Shown here: positions 1-8,776 of the stretch, one piece after another
Layout: each line of letters starts with the position of its first letter
Numbering within the stretch: position 1 is the stretch's first letter
Assembly: GCA_944326915.1 (NCBI GenBank)
Contig: CALVFT010000008.1
Span: 1 to 50,065 of the forward strand
Direction of reading: 5' to 3'
DNA: 50,065 nt
Origin: Candidatus Gastranaerophilales bacterium
Lineage (GTDB): Bacteria; Cyanobacteriota; Vampirovibrionia; Gastranaerophilales; Gastranaerophilaceae
The notes under the pieces: model-generated
The model's database searches: none
What the model saw: only the letters and a program-made list of their open reading frames with translations
Told to the model about the DNA's origin: nothing
Translations under genes and position numbers: made by a program

Positions 1-1939
1 CCTCTGCCATTTGAATTTCATTCCCACATTCAGGGCATTTTACTGTTTTTATTTCACCTGTTGGTTCTTCAGAAATATCTTCTGCAATACTTTCTTCAGC
101 TTTAGTTTCTTCTGTTTTTTTCTTATCATCCAAGTTCATTGGTTGGAATTGACGAGAATTATTTCTATATACAGTAATTCCTTTTAAGTTATTTTCGTAT
201 GCCAGAATATATGCTTCTTCGATATCTTTTCGAGTTGCATGCTCTTCAAAGTTAACTGTCTTAGATACAGCATTATCTGTGTGAAGTTGGAATGCAGCTT
301 GCATTTTTACGTGCCAGTATGGAGAAACATCGTGTGCTGTCGCAAAAATATGTTTAATTTCTTCTGATACACCATCTACGTGAGCAATAGAACCTGTTTT
401 AGCGATTTTTTTCATTAAATCTTCTGAGTATAATCCATGTTTTGTCATGTAGTCTTTGAAGATAGGATTAACTTCAAGCATTTCAGTTCCATCCATAATC
501 AGTCTTGAGAATACAAGTCCAAATAATGGTTCAACACCGCCAGATGCGTTTGCAATCATTGAAATAGTTCCAGTTGGTGCAATACAAGTAGTAGTTGCAT
601 TTCTGATACCATATTTTTCAATTTCAGCATCCAATTCTTTCCATTGTTCATCAGAAATTTTACCGGCTGATTTCCCTTTGTATTTATTGTATAGGAAGTT
701 TTTACCATCATAAATGCTTCCTTTGAAGTTATTGAAACGGCCTCTTTCTTTTGATAATTCAATAGATTCACATTTAGATTCGTAATCAATAAATTCCATA
801 ACTTGGCCTGCAAGTTTTGTACCTTCTTCAGATGCGTATGAAATACCTAATTTCATAAGCATATCAGCCCAACCCATTACGCCTAAACCAATTTTTCTGT
901 TGTTTTGTACCATTTCAGAAATTTGAGGAAGTGGATAGTTATTTACAGCAATTACGTTATCCAAGAAACGAATAGCAGTTCTTGTTGTTTCTGCTAATAA
1001 TTCCCAATTTATAACACCGTTTTCAACCATTCTTCCAAGATTGATTGAACCTAAGTTACAAGCTTCATAAGAAAGAAGTGGAACTTCTCCACAAGGGTTA
1101 GTTGATTCAATTTTTCCTACTAATGGAGTTGGGTTATCAGCATTCATTTTGTCGATGAATACAATACCAGGTTCACCATTTCTCCAAGCTCCATCAACAA
1201 TCATATCAAATACTTTTTTAGCACTTAATTTACCTGCTACAGTGTTATTTTGAGGATTGATTAATTCGTAATCAGTACCTGCTTTTAATGCTTCCATAAA
1301 TTTATCTGTAACTGCTACAGAAATGTTGAAGTTATTAAGTTTGTTATTATCACTTTTGCATTCGATAAAGTCTAAAATATCAGGGTGATCTACTCTCAAA
1401 ATACCCATGTTAGCGCCACGTCGAGTACCACCTTGTTTAACAGCTTCTGTAGCTGCGTTGAATACTTCCATGAATGAAACAGGACCAGATGATACCCCCA
1501 TAGTTGAACGAACTACACTGTTTTTAGGTCTTAGATTTGAGAATGAAAAACCTGTACCACCACCTGATTTATGTATTAATGCAGTATTTTTTACTGTTTC
1601 AAAAATTCCTTCTAGTGAATCTTCCACAGGTAAAACGAAACAAGCTGCAAGTTGTCCTAATTCTCTTCCAGCATTCATAAGGGTAGGAGAATTTGGCATA
1701 AAATAACGGCTAGTGATTGCTTTGTAGAATCTTTGTGTAAGTTTGTCTACATCAGCTTGTGATTTGCCGAATTTTAAATCGCCTTCTGCAATAGTTTTAG
1801 CTACGCGCATAAACATATCTGCAGGACCTTCTACGCATTTACCTTCTTTATCTCTTTTAAGGTATCTTTTTTCAAGTACCTTAATCGCGTTTTCAGTTAA
1901 ATCTAATTTTTCCATGCATGTGCTGTTTGAATCTGCCAC
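1..1939 (-). CDS. nrdJ: Adenosylcobalamin-dependent (class II) ribonucleotide reductase, 3' part outside window
   Basis: Reduces ribonucleotides to deoxyribonucleotides using adenosylcobalamin as radical generator. The open frame runs to the window edge (about 646 codons seen). Visible family motifs are [14 protein letters not shown] near residue 125, [14 protein letters not shown] near 155, the active-site NPCGE near 283 and [16 protein letters not shown] near 450. The last residues seen (CPECG) look like the start of the C-terminal zinc/redox cysteine region. Start chosen as GTG at 1937-1939 because a strong GGAGG sits 5 nt upstream; the first in-frame ATG is 8 codons further in and lacks a site. 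A TATAAT lies at 1972-1977. Class II rather than class I is inferred from motif spacing. The window also carries nrdDG behind a cobalamin riboswitch, which fits B12-dependent alternation between the two enzymes. Confidence 0.92.
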   Translation of the reverse strand, partial: MADSNSTCMEKLDLTENAIKVLEKRYLKRDKEGKCVEGPADMFMRVAKTIAEGDLKFGKSQADVDKLTQRFYKAITSRYFMPNSPTLMNAGRELGQLAACFVLPVEDSLEGIFETVKNTALIHKSGGGTGFSFSNLRPKNSVVRSTMGVSSGPVSFMEVFNAATEAVKQGGTRRGANMGILRVDHPDILDFIECKSDNNKLNNFNISVAVTDKFMEALKAGTDYELINPQNNTVAGKLSAKKVFDMIVDGAWRNGEPGIVFIDKMNADNPTPLVGKIESTNPCGEVPLLSYEACNLGSINLGRMVENGVINWELLAETTRTAIRFLDNVIAVNNYPLPQISEMVQNNRKIGLGVMGWADMLMKLGISYASEEGTKLAGQVMEFIDYESKCESIELSKERGRFNNFKGSIYDGKNFLYNKYKGKSAGKISDEQWKELDAEIEKYGIRNATTTCIAPTGTISMIANASGGVEPLFGLVFSRLIMDGTEMLEVNPIFKDYMTKHGLYSEDLMKKIAKTGSIAHVDGVSEEIKHIFATAHDVSPYWHVKMQAAFQLHTDNAVSKTVNFEEHATRKDIEEAYILAYENNLKGITVYRNNSRQFQPMNLDDKKKTEETKAEESIAEDISEEPTGEIKTVKCPECGNEIQMAE

Positions 1940-1971
1940 ATTAACCTCCGTTTATTCAAATTATGTAGTAA

Positions 1972-1977
1972 ATTATA
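1972..1977 (-). promoter_or_regulatory. -10 element of nrdJ promoter
   Basis: Minus-strand TATAAT about 32 nt upstream of the GTG start; the -35 position holds only a T-rich stretch, so activator help is possible. Upstream lie two direct copies of an 11-nt word (see 1994-2041). Confidence 0.5.
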
Positions 1978-1993
1978 TCCCCTTTTTAAAATC

Positions 1994-2041
1994 TAAAAAG
2001 CATGACTGTCACCTTATTTTACACCAATTATAAAAAGCATG
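1994..2041. repeat. Pair of direct repeats upstream of nrdJ
   Basis: TAAAAAGCATG occurs at 1994-2004 and again at 2031-2041, 37 nt apart start to start, just upstream of the nrdJ -10 element and between the divergent nrdJ and symporter genes. The sequence does not resemble the NrdR box. It may be a tandem operator; no function is known. Confidence 0.35.
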
Positions 2042-2142
2042 GCAAGGATAATTATTTTTTGTTTTAATTATGTTACAAATTTTTATTTGACTTTGTTTTT
2101 ACTCCTATGTTTGTAATATAATGTAATTCGAGGTAGCGTATA

Positions 2143-3462
2143 TTGAAACATTCAAAACTTACAGCCCTGATATTTATAGCCCTGATTCTGGGAATTGTAG
2201 TTGGTCATTTTGCCCCTGATTTTGCGGTTAAAATGAGACCTTTTGCAGTAATTTTTCTTAGAATGGTTAAGATGATTATTGCTCCATTGTTATTTGCGAC
2301 TTTGGTAGTCGGTATCTCAGGTCACGGTGACGCAAAAAGTTTAGGAAAGATTGGGCTTAAAACAATTGTTTATTTTGAGATAGTAACAACTCTTGCCCTT
2401 GTAATCGGGCTTGCTATGGCAAATTTATTTAAGCCGGGAGTTGGTTTTAATACTGGAGCAACATCGCATGCAATCCATATGCAAGAAGCAGGCTTGTTAG
2501 CTGCAAGTCATGCCCATACTTCAGTCAGTGAAATGGTTACTACTATTTTCCCGACAAGCATAATCGATGCTATGGCTCAAGGGAATTTGTTGCAAATCGT
2601 TGTATTTTCAATATTCTTCGCTTTAGCTATTTGTGCTGTGGGTAAAAAAGCTCAACCTGTTTTAGATCTTTTGAATTCAGTATCTCAAATAATGTTTAAA
2701 TTTACTGAATATGTTATGTATTTTGCGCCTTTAGGTATTTTTGGGGCAATTGCTTCAACTATTGGAGCTAACGGCTTATGCGTATTAAAAAATTACTTTA
2801 AAGTTATTGGTGCTTTATACGTTGCACTAGCTGTTTTTGTATTGTTAGTGTTGATTATCGCTTGTAAAATTGTAAAAATTTCGTTTAGAAATCTATTAAG
2901 AGCATTGCAAGAACCTGCTTTATTAGCTTTTACTACAGCTAGTTCTGAGGCAGCGTTTCCTAAAGCGATGGATATTATGGAACGTTTTGGTGTACCTAAG
3001 AATATTGTCGGTTTTGTAATGCCAACTGGATATACATTCAATCTTGATGGAAGTACTCTATATCTTGCGATGGGTGTTTTGTTCTCATCTCAAATTGTAG
3101 GGATTAATTTAGATTTGAATCAACAAGTTATTATAATGCTTGCTTTGATGCTTACAAGCAAAGGTGTTGCAGGTGTACCTCGAGTGTCGTTAATTGTGTT
3201 GGCAGGAACACTTGCTAGTTTTAATATTCCTATTTTAGGGGTTGCTATTTTATTAGGTATTGACCAAATTTTGGATATGGGTAGAACTACTGTTAACCTT
3301 ATCGGAAATTGTGTTGCCACTGTAGTAATCGCAAGATGGGAAAATGAATTCGATTATGACAAGATGAATGAGTTTGTTAAATTGTCAAAAGAAGAAAGTA
3401 TTGGGAATGATATTCAACATCTTAAAGATGATATTTTGAATAAAAATTCAAATAAAATTTAG
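2143..3462 (+). CDS. Sodium/proton-dicarboxylate or glutamate symporter (DAACS family)
   Basis: Secondary transporter of the inner membrane importing C4-dicarboxylates or acidic amino acids with cations. The 439 residues match the usual family length and show the early MVKMIIAPLLFATLV helix, a serine-rich re-entrant hairpin TTASSEAAFPKAMD near residue 265, and the cation-binding GYTFNLDGSTLY segment near 300, followed by the conserved helix around GIDQILDMGRTTVNLIGN. The start is TTG at 2143, with CGAGG about 9 nt upstream. A possible promoter TTGTTT-N18-TATAAT (2093-2122) would give a very short leader. It sits 29 nt upstream of ileS on the same strand, so the two may be cotranscribed. Whether the substrate is glutamate, aspartate or dicarboxylate cannot be told. 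Confidence 0.9.
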   Translation: MKHSKLTALIFIALILGIVVGHFAPDFAVKMRPFAVIFLRMVKMIIAPLLFATLVVGISGHGDAKSLGKIGLKTIVYFEIVTTLALVIGLAMANLFKPGVGFNTGATSHAIHMQEAGLLAASHAHTSVSEMVTTIFPTSIIDAMAQGNLLQIVVFSIFFALAICAVGKKAQPVLDLLNSVSQIMFKFTEYVMYFAPLGIFGAIASTIGANGLCVLKNYFKVIGALYVALAVFVLLVLIIACKIVKISFRNLLRALQEPALLAFTTASSEAAFPKAMDIMERFGVPKNIVGFVMPTGYTFNLDGSTLYLAMGVLFSSQIVGINLDLNQQVIIMLALMLTSKGVAGVPRVSLIVLAGTLASFNIPILGVAILLGIDQILDMGRTTVNLIGNCVATVVIARWENEFDYDKMNEFVKLSKEESIGNDIQHLKDDILNKNSNKI

Positions 3463-3491
3463 CTAACTAAAATATATGAGGGTATATAGAT

Positions 3492-6308
3492 ATGACTAAT
3501 GAAACCGGTACAAAAGTTGAGTACAAAAATACTTTGAATTTGCCTCAGACAAATTTAGCGATGAGAGCAAATGCAGCTGTTAGAGAACTTGAGATCCAAA
3601 AATTTTGGGAAGAAAATAAAATTTATGACAAAATTATTTCTCAAAGAGATAAGGCAAATAAATTTATTTTGCACGATGGACCTCCATATTTAAGTTCTGA
3701 AAAAATTCACGTTGGGACAGCTTTGAATAAAATTTTGAAAGATATTTTATTAAAGTACAAGGCTCTGTCCGGTTTTTATACACCGTATGTTCCAGGTTAT
3801 GATGGTCATGGCTTGCCTATTGAAAATGCGGTTGTGAAAAAAATTAAAGGTGGAAGAAGTGCTCTTACTCCTGCTGAACTAAGAGAAAAATGCAGAGAAT
3901 TCGCGCATAAAAATTTAAAAGGTCAAGAATCAGAGTTCAAACGTCTTGGTGTGTTAGGTGATTGGGAACATCCGTATCTAACTATTAATCCTGAATTTGA
4001 AGCTGAGCAGGTTAGAGTATTTGGAGATATGTTCAAAAAGGGATATATCGAAAAAGGTTTGAAACCGGTATATTGGTGTGCATCTTGTGAGACTGCTCTT
4101 GCAGAAGCTGAAGTTGAATATGCTGATCATACGTCTACTTCTATTTATGTAAGATTTAAGTTTGATAACGGTGCAACTAAGAAAATAAATGATTTAGTTC
4201 AAAATACTTCAGGAAAAGATATTTATGCAGTAATTTGGACTACAACTCCTTGGACAATTCCTTCTAATATGGCAATCAGTATGCATCCAAGATTTGAATA
4301 TACCTTCTTTGAATATAAGAATGATGTATATGTTGCAGCGACTGATTTATTAGGTAGCTTTTTGAAAGATGTGGAATGGGATGAAGCTGATATTAAAGTT
4401 TTAGGAACTTGCAAAGGTCAAGATTTGGAACTATTGAATACTACTCATCCATTAGTAGATAGAAAATCACCTATTATTTTAGGTGAACATGTAACATTAG
4501 ATGCTGGTACCGGATCTGTTCACACAGCTCCTGGACATGGTCTTGAAGACTATGAAGTCGGATGCAGATATGGTATTGAGGTATTTTCTCCATTAGATAA
4601 TAGAGGTGTATGGACAGAAGCTGTTCAAGATAAAGATTTAGAAGGACTTCCATATTATAAAGGAAATTCTGTTGTTATAGAAAAACTTCAAAAAGTAGGG
4701 GCATTATTGGCTCAACAAGATATTCAACATAGTTATCCACACTGTTGGAGATGTAAAAATCCTGTTATTTATAGAGCAACTCCACAATGGTTTGTTAAAG
4801 TTGATAAGTTTAGAGAACAAACTCTTGAAGCTATTAAGGGTGTAAAATGGATTCCTTCAAGTGGGGAAGCAAGAATTTCTAACATGGTTGCAGGACGTAC
4901 AGATTGGTGTATTTCACGTCAAAGAGCTTGGGGAGTTCCTATTCCTGTGTTCTACTGTGAAGACTGTGGAGAAGTTATTGTAACTGATGAAACTATTGAA
5001 AATGTCGCTAAAATATTTGAAAAAGAAAGTTCTGATGCTTGGGTAAAATACTCTGCAGAAGAATTATTACCTCAAGGATTTGTATGTCCTAAATGTGGTA
5101 AAAATCATTTTACAAAAGAAAATGATATTATGGACGTATGGTTTGATTCCGGTATTACTTGGAGAGCAGTTGTTAATAAAAGATCTGAAGAGTTGGGTAC
5201 AACTCCTGTTGAAATGTATTTGGAAGGTTCTGACCAACATAGAGGATGGTTCCAATCTTCTTTATTAACATCTATGGCAACTCAAGGAGTAGCACCATAT
5301 AAAACTGTATTGACCCACGGTTTTGTATTCGGAGAAGATGGCCGCAAGATGTCTAAGTCTTTGGGAAATTATATTAGACCAGATGAAATTATTAAGACAT
5401 ATGGTGCTGATATTCTTAGATTATGGGCTGCTTCTGTTGATTATAGAAATGATACTAAGATTGGTAATAATATTATTAAGCAGCTTGCGGAAATATTTAA
5501 GAAAACAAGAAATACTTCAAGATTTTTAGTTGGTAACTTGTTCGACTTTGATCCTGCTGTTGATTATGTTCAGTACGATGACCTAAAAGCTATTGATAAA
5601 TTTGCTTTGCATAAGTTAAACCAACTAATCGGTAGTGTTACTGAAGCGTTTGATAATTACGAATTTTACAAGTATTTCCAACAATTGCAAAATTTTGCAG
5701 CTGTTGATTTAAGTTCATTCTATTTAGATATTGTAAAAGATAGATTATATACAGCAGGCAAAAAATCTCTATCTCGTCGTGCTTGTCAGACTGTGCTTTA
5801 TGAAATTCTTCAAACTCTTGTAAGAATTCTTGTTCCTGTAATGCCTCACCAAGCAGAAGATATTTGGATGAGCGTACCTGAATGTCAAAAGGGTGGTTTG
5901 GTAAGTATTCTTCTTTCTGATTGGCCGAAAGTTAATCAAAAATGGGATAATCATAAATTAGAAGAAGATTTTACAAAAATCTTAAAAGCAAGAGAAGTTG
6001 TTACTAGAGCTATCGAGCCTTTAAGAGCTGATAAGAAAGTTGGAAGTTCTTTGGAAGTTGCTGTATATGTCGATGTAAAAGACAACGATGTATTGAAAGC
6101 TAACGAGGATGAATTATGCAATATATTCATTACTTCTCAAGCTTATGTAACAAATGAAAAACCAGCTGATGTATTAAATGAGTACGCAGAAGATGATTTC
6201 ACTGTATGGGTTACAAAAGCCGAAGGTGAAAAGTGTTCTCGTTGTTGGAAATACAGAAAGCTCAATGCTGATGGAATTTGTGAAGAATGTCTTGAAGCTA
6301 TAAAATAA
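3492..6308 (+). CDS. ileS: Isoleucyl-tRNA synthetase
   Basis: Charges tRNA-Ile. The protein has 938 residues, normal for bacterial IleRS. In order it has the Rossmann catalytic domain with the ATP signature near residue 73, the CP1 editing domain (WTTTPWTIPSNMA near 250 and the GTGSVHTAPGHG region near 340), the second catalytic half with KMSKS near 619, an anticodon-binding domain, and a C-terminal zinc finger (CSRCWK...CEECL). The ATP signature reads HVGT instead of the HIGH usual in this enzyme, so the second histidine is replaced by threonine. RBS GAGGG lies about 9 nt before the ATG. The gene ends in a strong hairpin terminator. Confidence 0.96.
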   Translation: MTNETGTKVEYKNTLNLPQTNLAMRANAAVRELEIQKFWEENKIYDKIISQRDKANKFILHDGPPYLSSEKIHVGTALNKILKDILLKYKALSGFYTPYVPGYDGHGLPIENAVVKKIKGGRSALTPAELREKCREFAHKNLKGQESEFKRLGVLGDWEHPYLTINPEFEAEQVRVFGDMFKKGYIEKGLKPVYWCASCETALAEAEVEYADHTSTSIYVRFKFDNGATKKINDLVQNTSGKDIYAVIWTTTPWTIPSNMAISMHPRFEYTFFEYKNDVYVAATDLLGSFLKDVEWDEADIKVLGTCKGQDLELLNTTHPLVDRKSPIILGEHVTLDAGTGSVHTAPGHGLEDYEVGCRYGIEVFSPLDNRGVWTEAVQDKDLEGLPYYKGNSVVIEKLQKVGALLAQQDIQHSYPHCWRCKNPVIYRATPQWFVKVDKFREQTLEAIKGVKWIPSSGEARISNMVAGRTDWCISRQRAWGVPIPVFYCEDCGEVIVTDETIENVAKIFEKESSDAWVKYSAEELLPQGFVCPKCGKNHFTKENDIMDVWFDSGITWRAVVNKRSEELGTTPVEMYLEGSDQHRGWFQSSLLTSMATQGVAPYKTVLTHGFVFGEDGRKMSKSLGNYIRPDEIIKTYGADILRLWAASVDYRNDTKIGNNIIKQLAEIFKKTRNTSRFLVGNLFDFDPAVDYVQYDDLKAIDKFALHKLNQLIGSVTEAFDNYEFYKYFQQLQNFAAVDLSSFYLDIVKDRLYTAGKKSLSRRACQTVLYEILQTLVRILVPVMPHQAEDIWMSVPECQKGGLVSILLSDWPKVNQKWDNHKLEEDFTKILKAREVVTRAIEPLRADKKVGSSLEVAVYVDVKDNDVLKANEDELCNIFITSQAYVTNEKPADVLNEYAEDDFTVWVTKAEGEKCSRCWKYRKLNADGICEECLEAIK

Positions 6309-6337
6309 GTTATTATTGAATAACAGTGTAAGTAACT

Positions 6338-6367
6338 AAAAAAGACTGACTATTGTCAGTCTTTTTT
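6338..6367. terminator. Bidirectional intrinsic terminator after ileS
   Basis: A 13-bp perfect stem built on AAAGACTGAC / GTCAGTCTTT with loop TATT and A/T tracts on both sides, between the convergent ileS and the 6366-6896 gene; it serves both strands. Confidence 0.9.
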
Positions 6368-6896
6368 AGTATTTCATCACGTCGTTTAAAAAGTTCATTG
6401 CTTTCCCACGATTATTAGGATCTTCATTTTCTGTAGATATATCTGGGGTTATTATTCTTTTATGTTTGTTGTCAATTACACAAAAGGATCCGCAGTTTTC
6501 TAAAAACCAAACATTTACGTTATAAGGTTTTCCGCTTACTTGAGGCTCAGTTCTATCTTCTATTGCTTGTGATTTTAATGTATAGTACGAATTTAGAGGT
6601 TTTTGGTTTACTGCATTTGATACTGTTTCTAAAAATTTTGTACTGTATTCAGAGCTTTTTGAGTACATTACGTACACATATATTTTGTCTGAATTTAGAA
6701 TATCAAAAAAATAGTCTTCTTCTTCTTTAGTATTTTCATATATCTCTTTTGGAATATTTATTAGTCTTGAGTTATAAAATTCTTCATATGAAATATTATT
6801 GACAGTATTTAAGTTCTTATCAAAAAAGTAGGCTAAACATCCAAATATGATGATAACGAAGATTATCAATATTTTTTTTATAATATTATTTTTCAT
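6366..6896 (-). CDS. Small membrane-anchored protein of unknown function
   Basis: Not recognised. The 176 residues begin with a lysine-rich stretch and a single hydrophobic helix (residues 8-24, no obvious cleavage site), so it is probably an inner-membrane anchor with the rest outside. The soluble part alternates strands and helices (KIYVYVMYSKSSEYS, then a helix, then VNVWFLENCG and a hydrophobic strand). This resembles a degenerate thioredoxin-like fold in which the usual CxxC is absent; the only cysteines outside the helix are the pair in NCGSFC. That fold idea is weak. RBS GAGGAAC precedes the ATG. It is a lone gene convergent with ileS. Confidence 0.75.
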   Translation of the reverse strand: MKNNIIKKILIIFVIIIFGCLAYFFDKNLNTVNNISYEEFYNSRLINIPKEIYENTKEEEDYFFDILNSDKIYVYVMYSKSSEYSTKFLETVSNAVNQKPLNSYYTLKSQAIEDRTEPQVSGKPYNVNVWFLENCGSFCVIDNKHKRIITPDISTENEDPNNRGKAMNFLNDVMKY

Positions 6897-6996
6897 TAGT
6901 TCCTCTTTTTTAGTATTTACTACTGGATAATAGCATACATTACAAATTTATTATTCCCAAAATATTACAGAATGTTAACATTATGTTTTGAGAATT

Positions 6997-7023
6997 TAAA
7001 GTTTTTCAAAAATGTGCCGATAA
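6997..7023 (+). promoter_or_regulatory. Perfect sigma-28 (FliA/SigD) promoter
   Basis: TAAA (6997-7000), 15-nt spacer beginning GTTT, then GCCGATAA (7016-7023). This is exactly the textbook sigma-28 consensus TAAAGTTT-N11-GCCGATAA. The -10 ends 43 nt before the ATG at 7067. The same 43-nt distance is seen at 28768. Confidence 0.85.
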
Positions 7024-7066
7024 CTAAGATACAGTTACGATTAATGAAAGGAAAAGGCTAAGAGTT

Positions 7067-8614
7067 ATGGGAATGTCAGCTTCTCAAGCAAGATTATTAA
7101 GCATAACAGCTCGTCTATCTGATAATGAAAATTCAGGTCAGAGCATTTCTTATTCTAAGCAACGTCTTGCTGATCAAACTCAACAATTAAATGCTGAATA
7201 TAATGAAGCTCTTAGTGCTACTAAGTTGACAGTGCTTACTGGGTTTAATGGTGCCGAAGCTCAATATACTGATATTTCTTACAATTTGATGACAGGTATT
7301 CAAATGGCAGAAAATACAAAGCAGTATGTTGTAACTGATACAATGGGAAGAGTTATGGTATCAGAAAATATTGCTGATGCTTACTCAAAAAGTTTTGGTG
7401 ATTATAATAGATTTTTACAAGCTTTAGGTTATTCTCAAGCAGATATTTCTTTAGAATATAAAAATAAACCTGCTGATGAAACTGATGAAAATTACGCTAA
7501 ATATACAGCAGTTGAAGAAAAAATTCACCAAGCTTGGGATAAGTATTTTGAAAGTGTTGGAATAGACATTGGTGATTCCGAAGAACATAGCGGAGAATTT
7601 AGTTTTACACTTACTGCTGATGGTTCTGGTTTTGCAGGTTACATGCAAAAGACAAATTATGTTCAAAAAGCAACAGTACAACCTGATGGCTCTTTGCTTT
7701 ATGAATTTGACGCAGCTACAGGTGAACCTATTTTTGAAACTACTGATGTTGAATATATTCCTTCATTTACAAGAGATGAAGATGGTAATACTATCCAAGA
7801 GATAGATGCAAACGGAAATCCTGTTTATAAGGCAATCCCTCTTGCAGAACCTAGAAAAATTGAAGTAGGTGAACCAAGATATATTCAAAATGAAGCAGGA
7901 CAGTATATTTTACAAAAAAATGAAGATGGACAACAAGTTTATTATGAAAGCACTACAGGAGGTGCATATTTAAAATTACAAGATGGTGTTGCTTCAAAAG
8001 TTTATCAACCTATTAACTATGAAGGTACCACACAAAAACAAAGAGAATTATATGATTATGCATTTTCTTTAACAGAAGCTTATTTAAGAAGTGATATTGA
8101 TCCTACTTATGTTCCTTCTGAATATAAAAACGCTTCAGATTCAGATAATGTATCAACTCTTACATATTACCAAAACTTGTTTAATAAAATGCAATCAAGT
8201 GGCTTCTTTGCTTATACGAATGATGCTATGAAAGCCATGGATGGAACAGGTATTTATAAATATTCTAAAGAAAGTGACAAGTCTGATACTCCAGAAAAAG
8301 ATAATACAATATTTGAAAATATGTTAAGAAATGGAGAATTGCAACTACAATATTATAATACAACTGAAAAAGCTTTTGTTGGAACTTCAATAAGTGATGA
8401 TGAATCAATTCAGGAAGTAAAAGACGAAAGTAAGATAGCTGCAGCTGAGACAAAGTATACTCAAGATTTAGAAGATCTTGAACGAAAAGATAAAAAACTT
8501 GATTTAGAGTTAAAGAAACTTGATACTGAACACAATGCACTACAAACAGAATATGATTCTGTAAAAAATGTAATTGACAAAAACGTTGAAAAAACATTCA
8601 GTATTTTTAGCTAA
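7067..8614 (+). CDS. Family member 1 with conserved helical ends and variable middle, function unknown
   Basis: This 515-residue protein shares its first ~50 residues (MGMSASQARLLSITAR, then a Gln-rich helix) and last ~55 residues (KLDLELKKLDTE ... VIDKNVEKTFSIF) with proteins at 27659-28768 and 36938-38611. Both ends are predicted amphipathic coiled-coil helices. The middle is polar, rich in Asp, Glu, Tyr and Gly, with a repeating E-x-G-N-P/Y pattern, and is not shared. There is no classical signal peptide and no cysteine. The layout resembles flagellar axial proteins and type III secreted structural proteins, whose N- and C-terminal helices pack together, but I see no direct sequence match. 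A perfect sigma-28 promoter lies upstream and AAAGG is the RBS. Exported appendage component is an inference. Confidence 0.8.
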   Translation: MGMSASQARLLSITARLSDNENSGQSISYSKQRLADQTQQLNAEYNEALSATKLTVLTGFNGAEAQYTDISYNLMTGIQMAENTKQYVVTDTMGRVMVSENIADAYSKSFGDYNRFLQALGYSQADISLEYKNKPADETDENYAKYTAVEEKIHQAWDKYFESVGIDIGDSEEHSGEFSFTLTADGSGFAGYMQKTNYVQKATVQPDGSLLYEFDAATGEPIFETTDVEYIPSFTRDEDGNTIQEIDANGNPVYKAIPLAEPRKIEVGEPRYIQNEAGQYILQKNEDGQQVYYESTTGGAYLKLQDGVASKVYQPINYEGTTQKQRELYDYAFSLTEAYLRSDIDPTYVPSEYKNASDSDNVSTLTYYQNLFNKMQSSGFFAYTNDAMKAMDGTGIYKYSKESDKSDTPEKDNTIFENMLRNGELQLQYYNTTEKAFVGTSISDDESIQEVKDESKIAAAETKYTQDLEDLERKDKKLDLELKKLDTEHNALQTEYDSVKNVIDKNVEKTFSIFS

Positions 8615-8682
8615 TATTATCTAACCTTGATTCCCTTATAAATTTTTCCCCTAATTATTTATATTATTCGTAACTTTTCCTT

Positions 8683-8714
8683 ACCGCTAATTAGCTTTTA
8701 ATAAGCGGTTTTTT
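8683..8714 (+). terminator. Intrinsic terminator after family member 1
   Basis: ACCGCT ... AGCGGT stem with an AT-rich loop, followed by TTTTTT, about 70 nt after the stop codon at 8614. Confidence 0.65.
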
Positions 8715-8721
8715 ATTTACA

Positions 8722-8758
8722 AAAAAAGAATCTCTTGATATTCAAGAGATTCTTTTTT
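8722..8758. terminator. Strong bidirectional terminator before the fusA 3' end
   Basis: Perfect 17-bp stem around GAATCTCTTGA / TCAAGAGATTC with loop TAT and A/T tracts on both sides. It terminates fusA on the minus strand and backs up the terminator at 8683 on the plus strand. Confidence 0.9.
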
Positions 8759-8776
8759 CCTATTATCAAAAATTAA

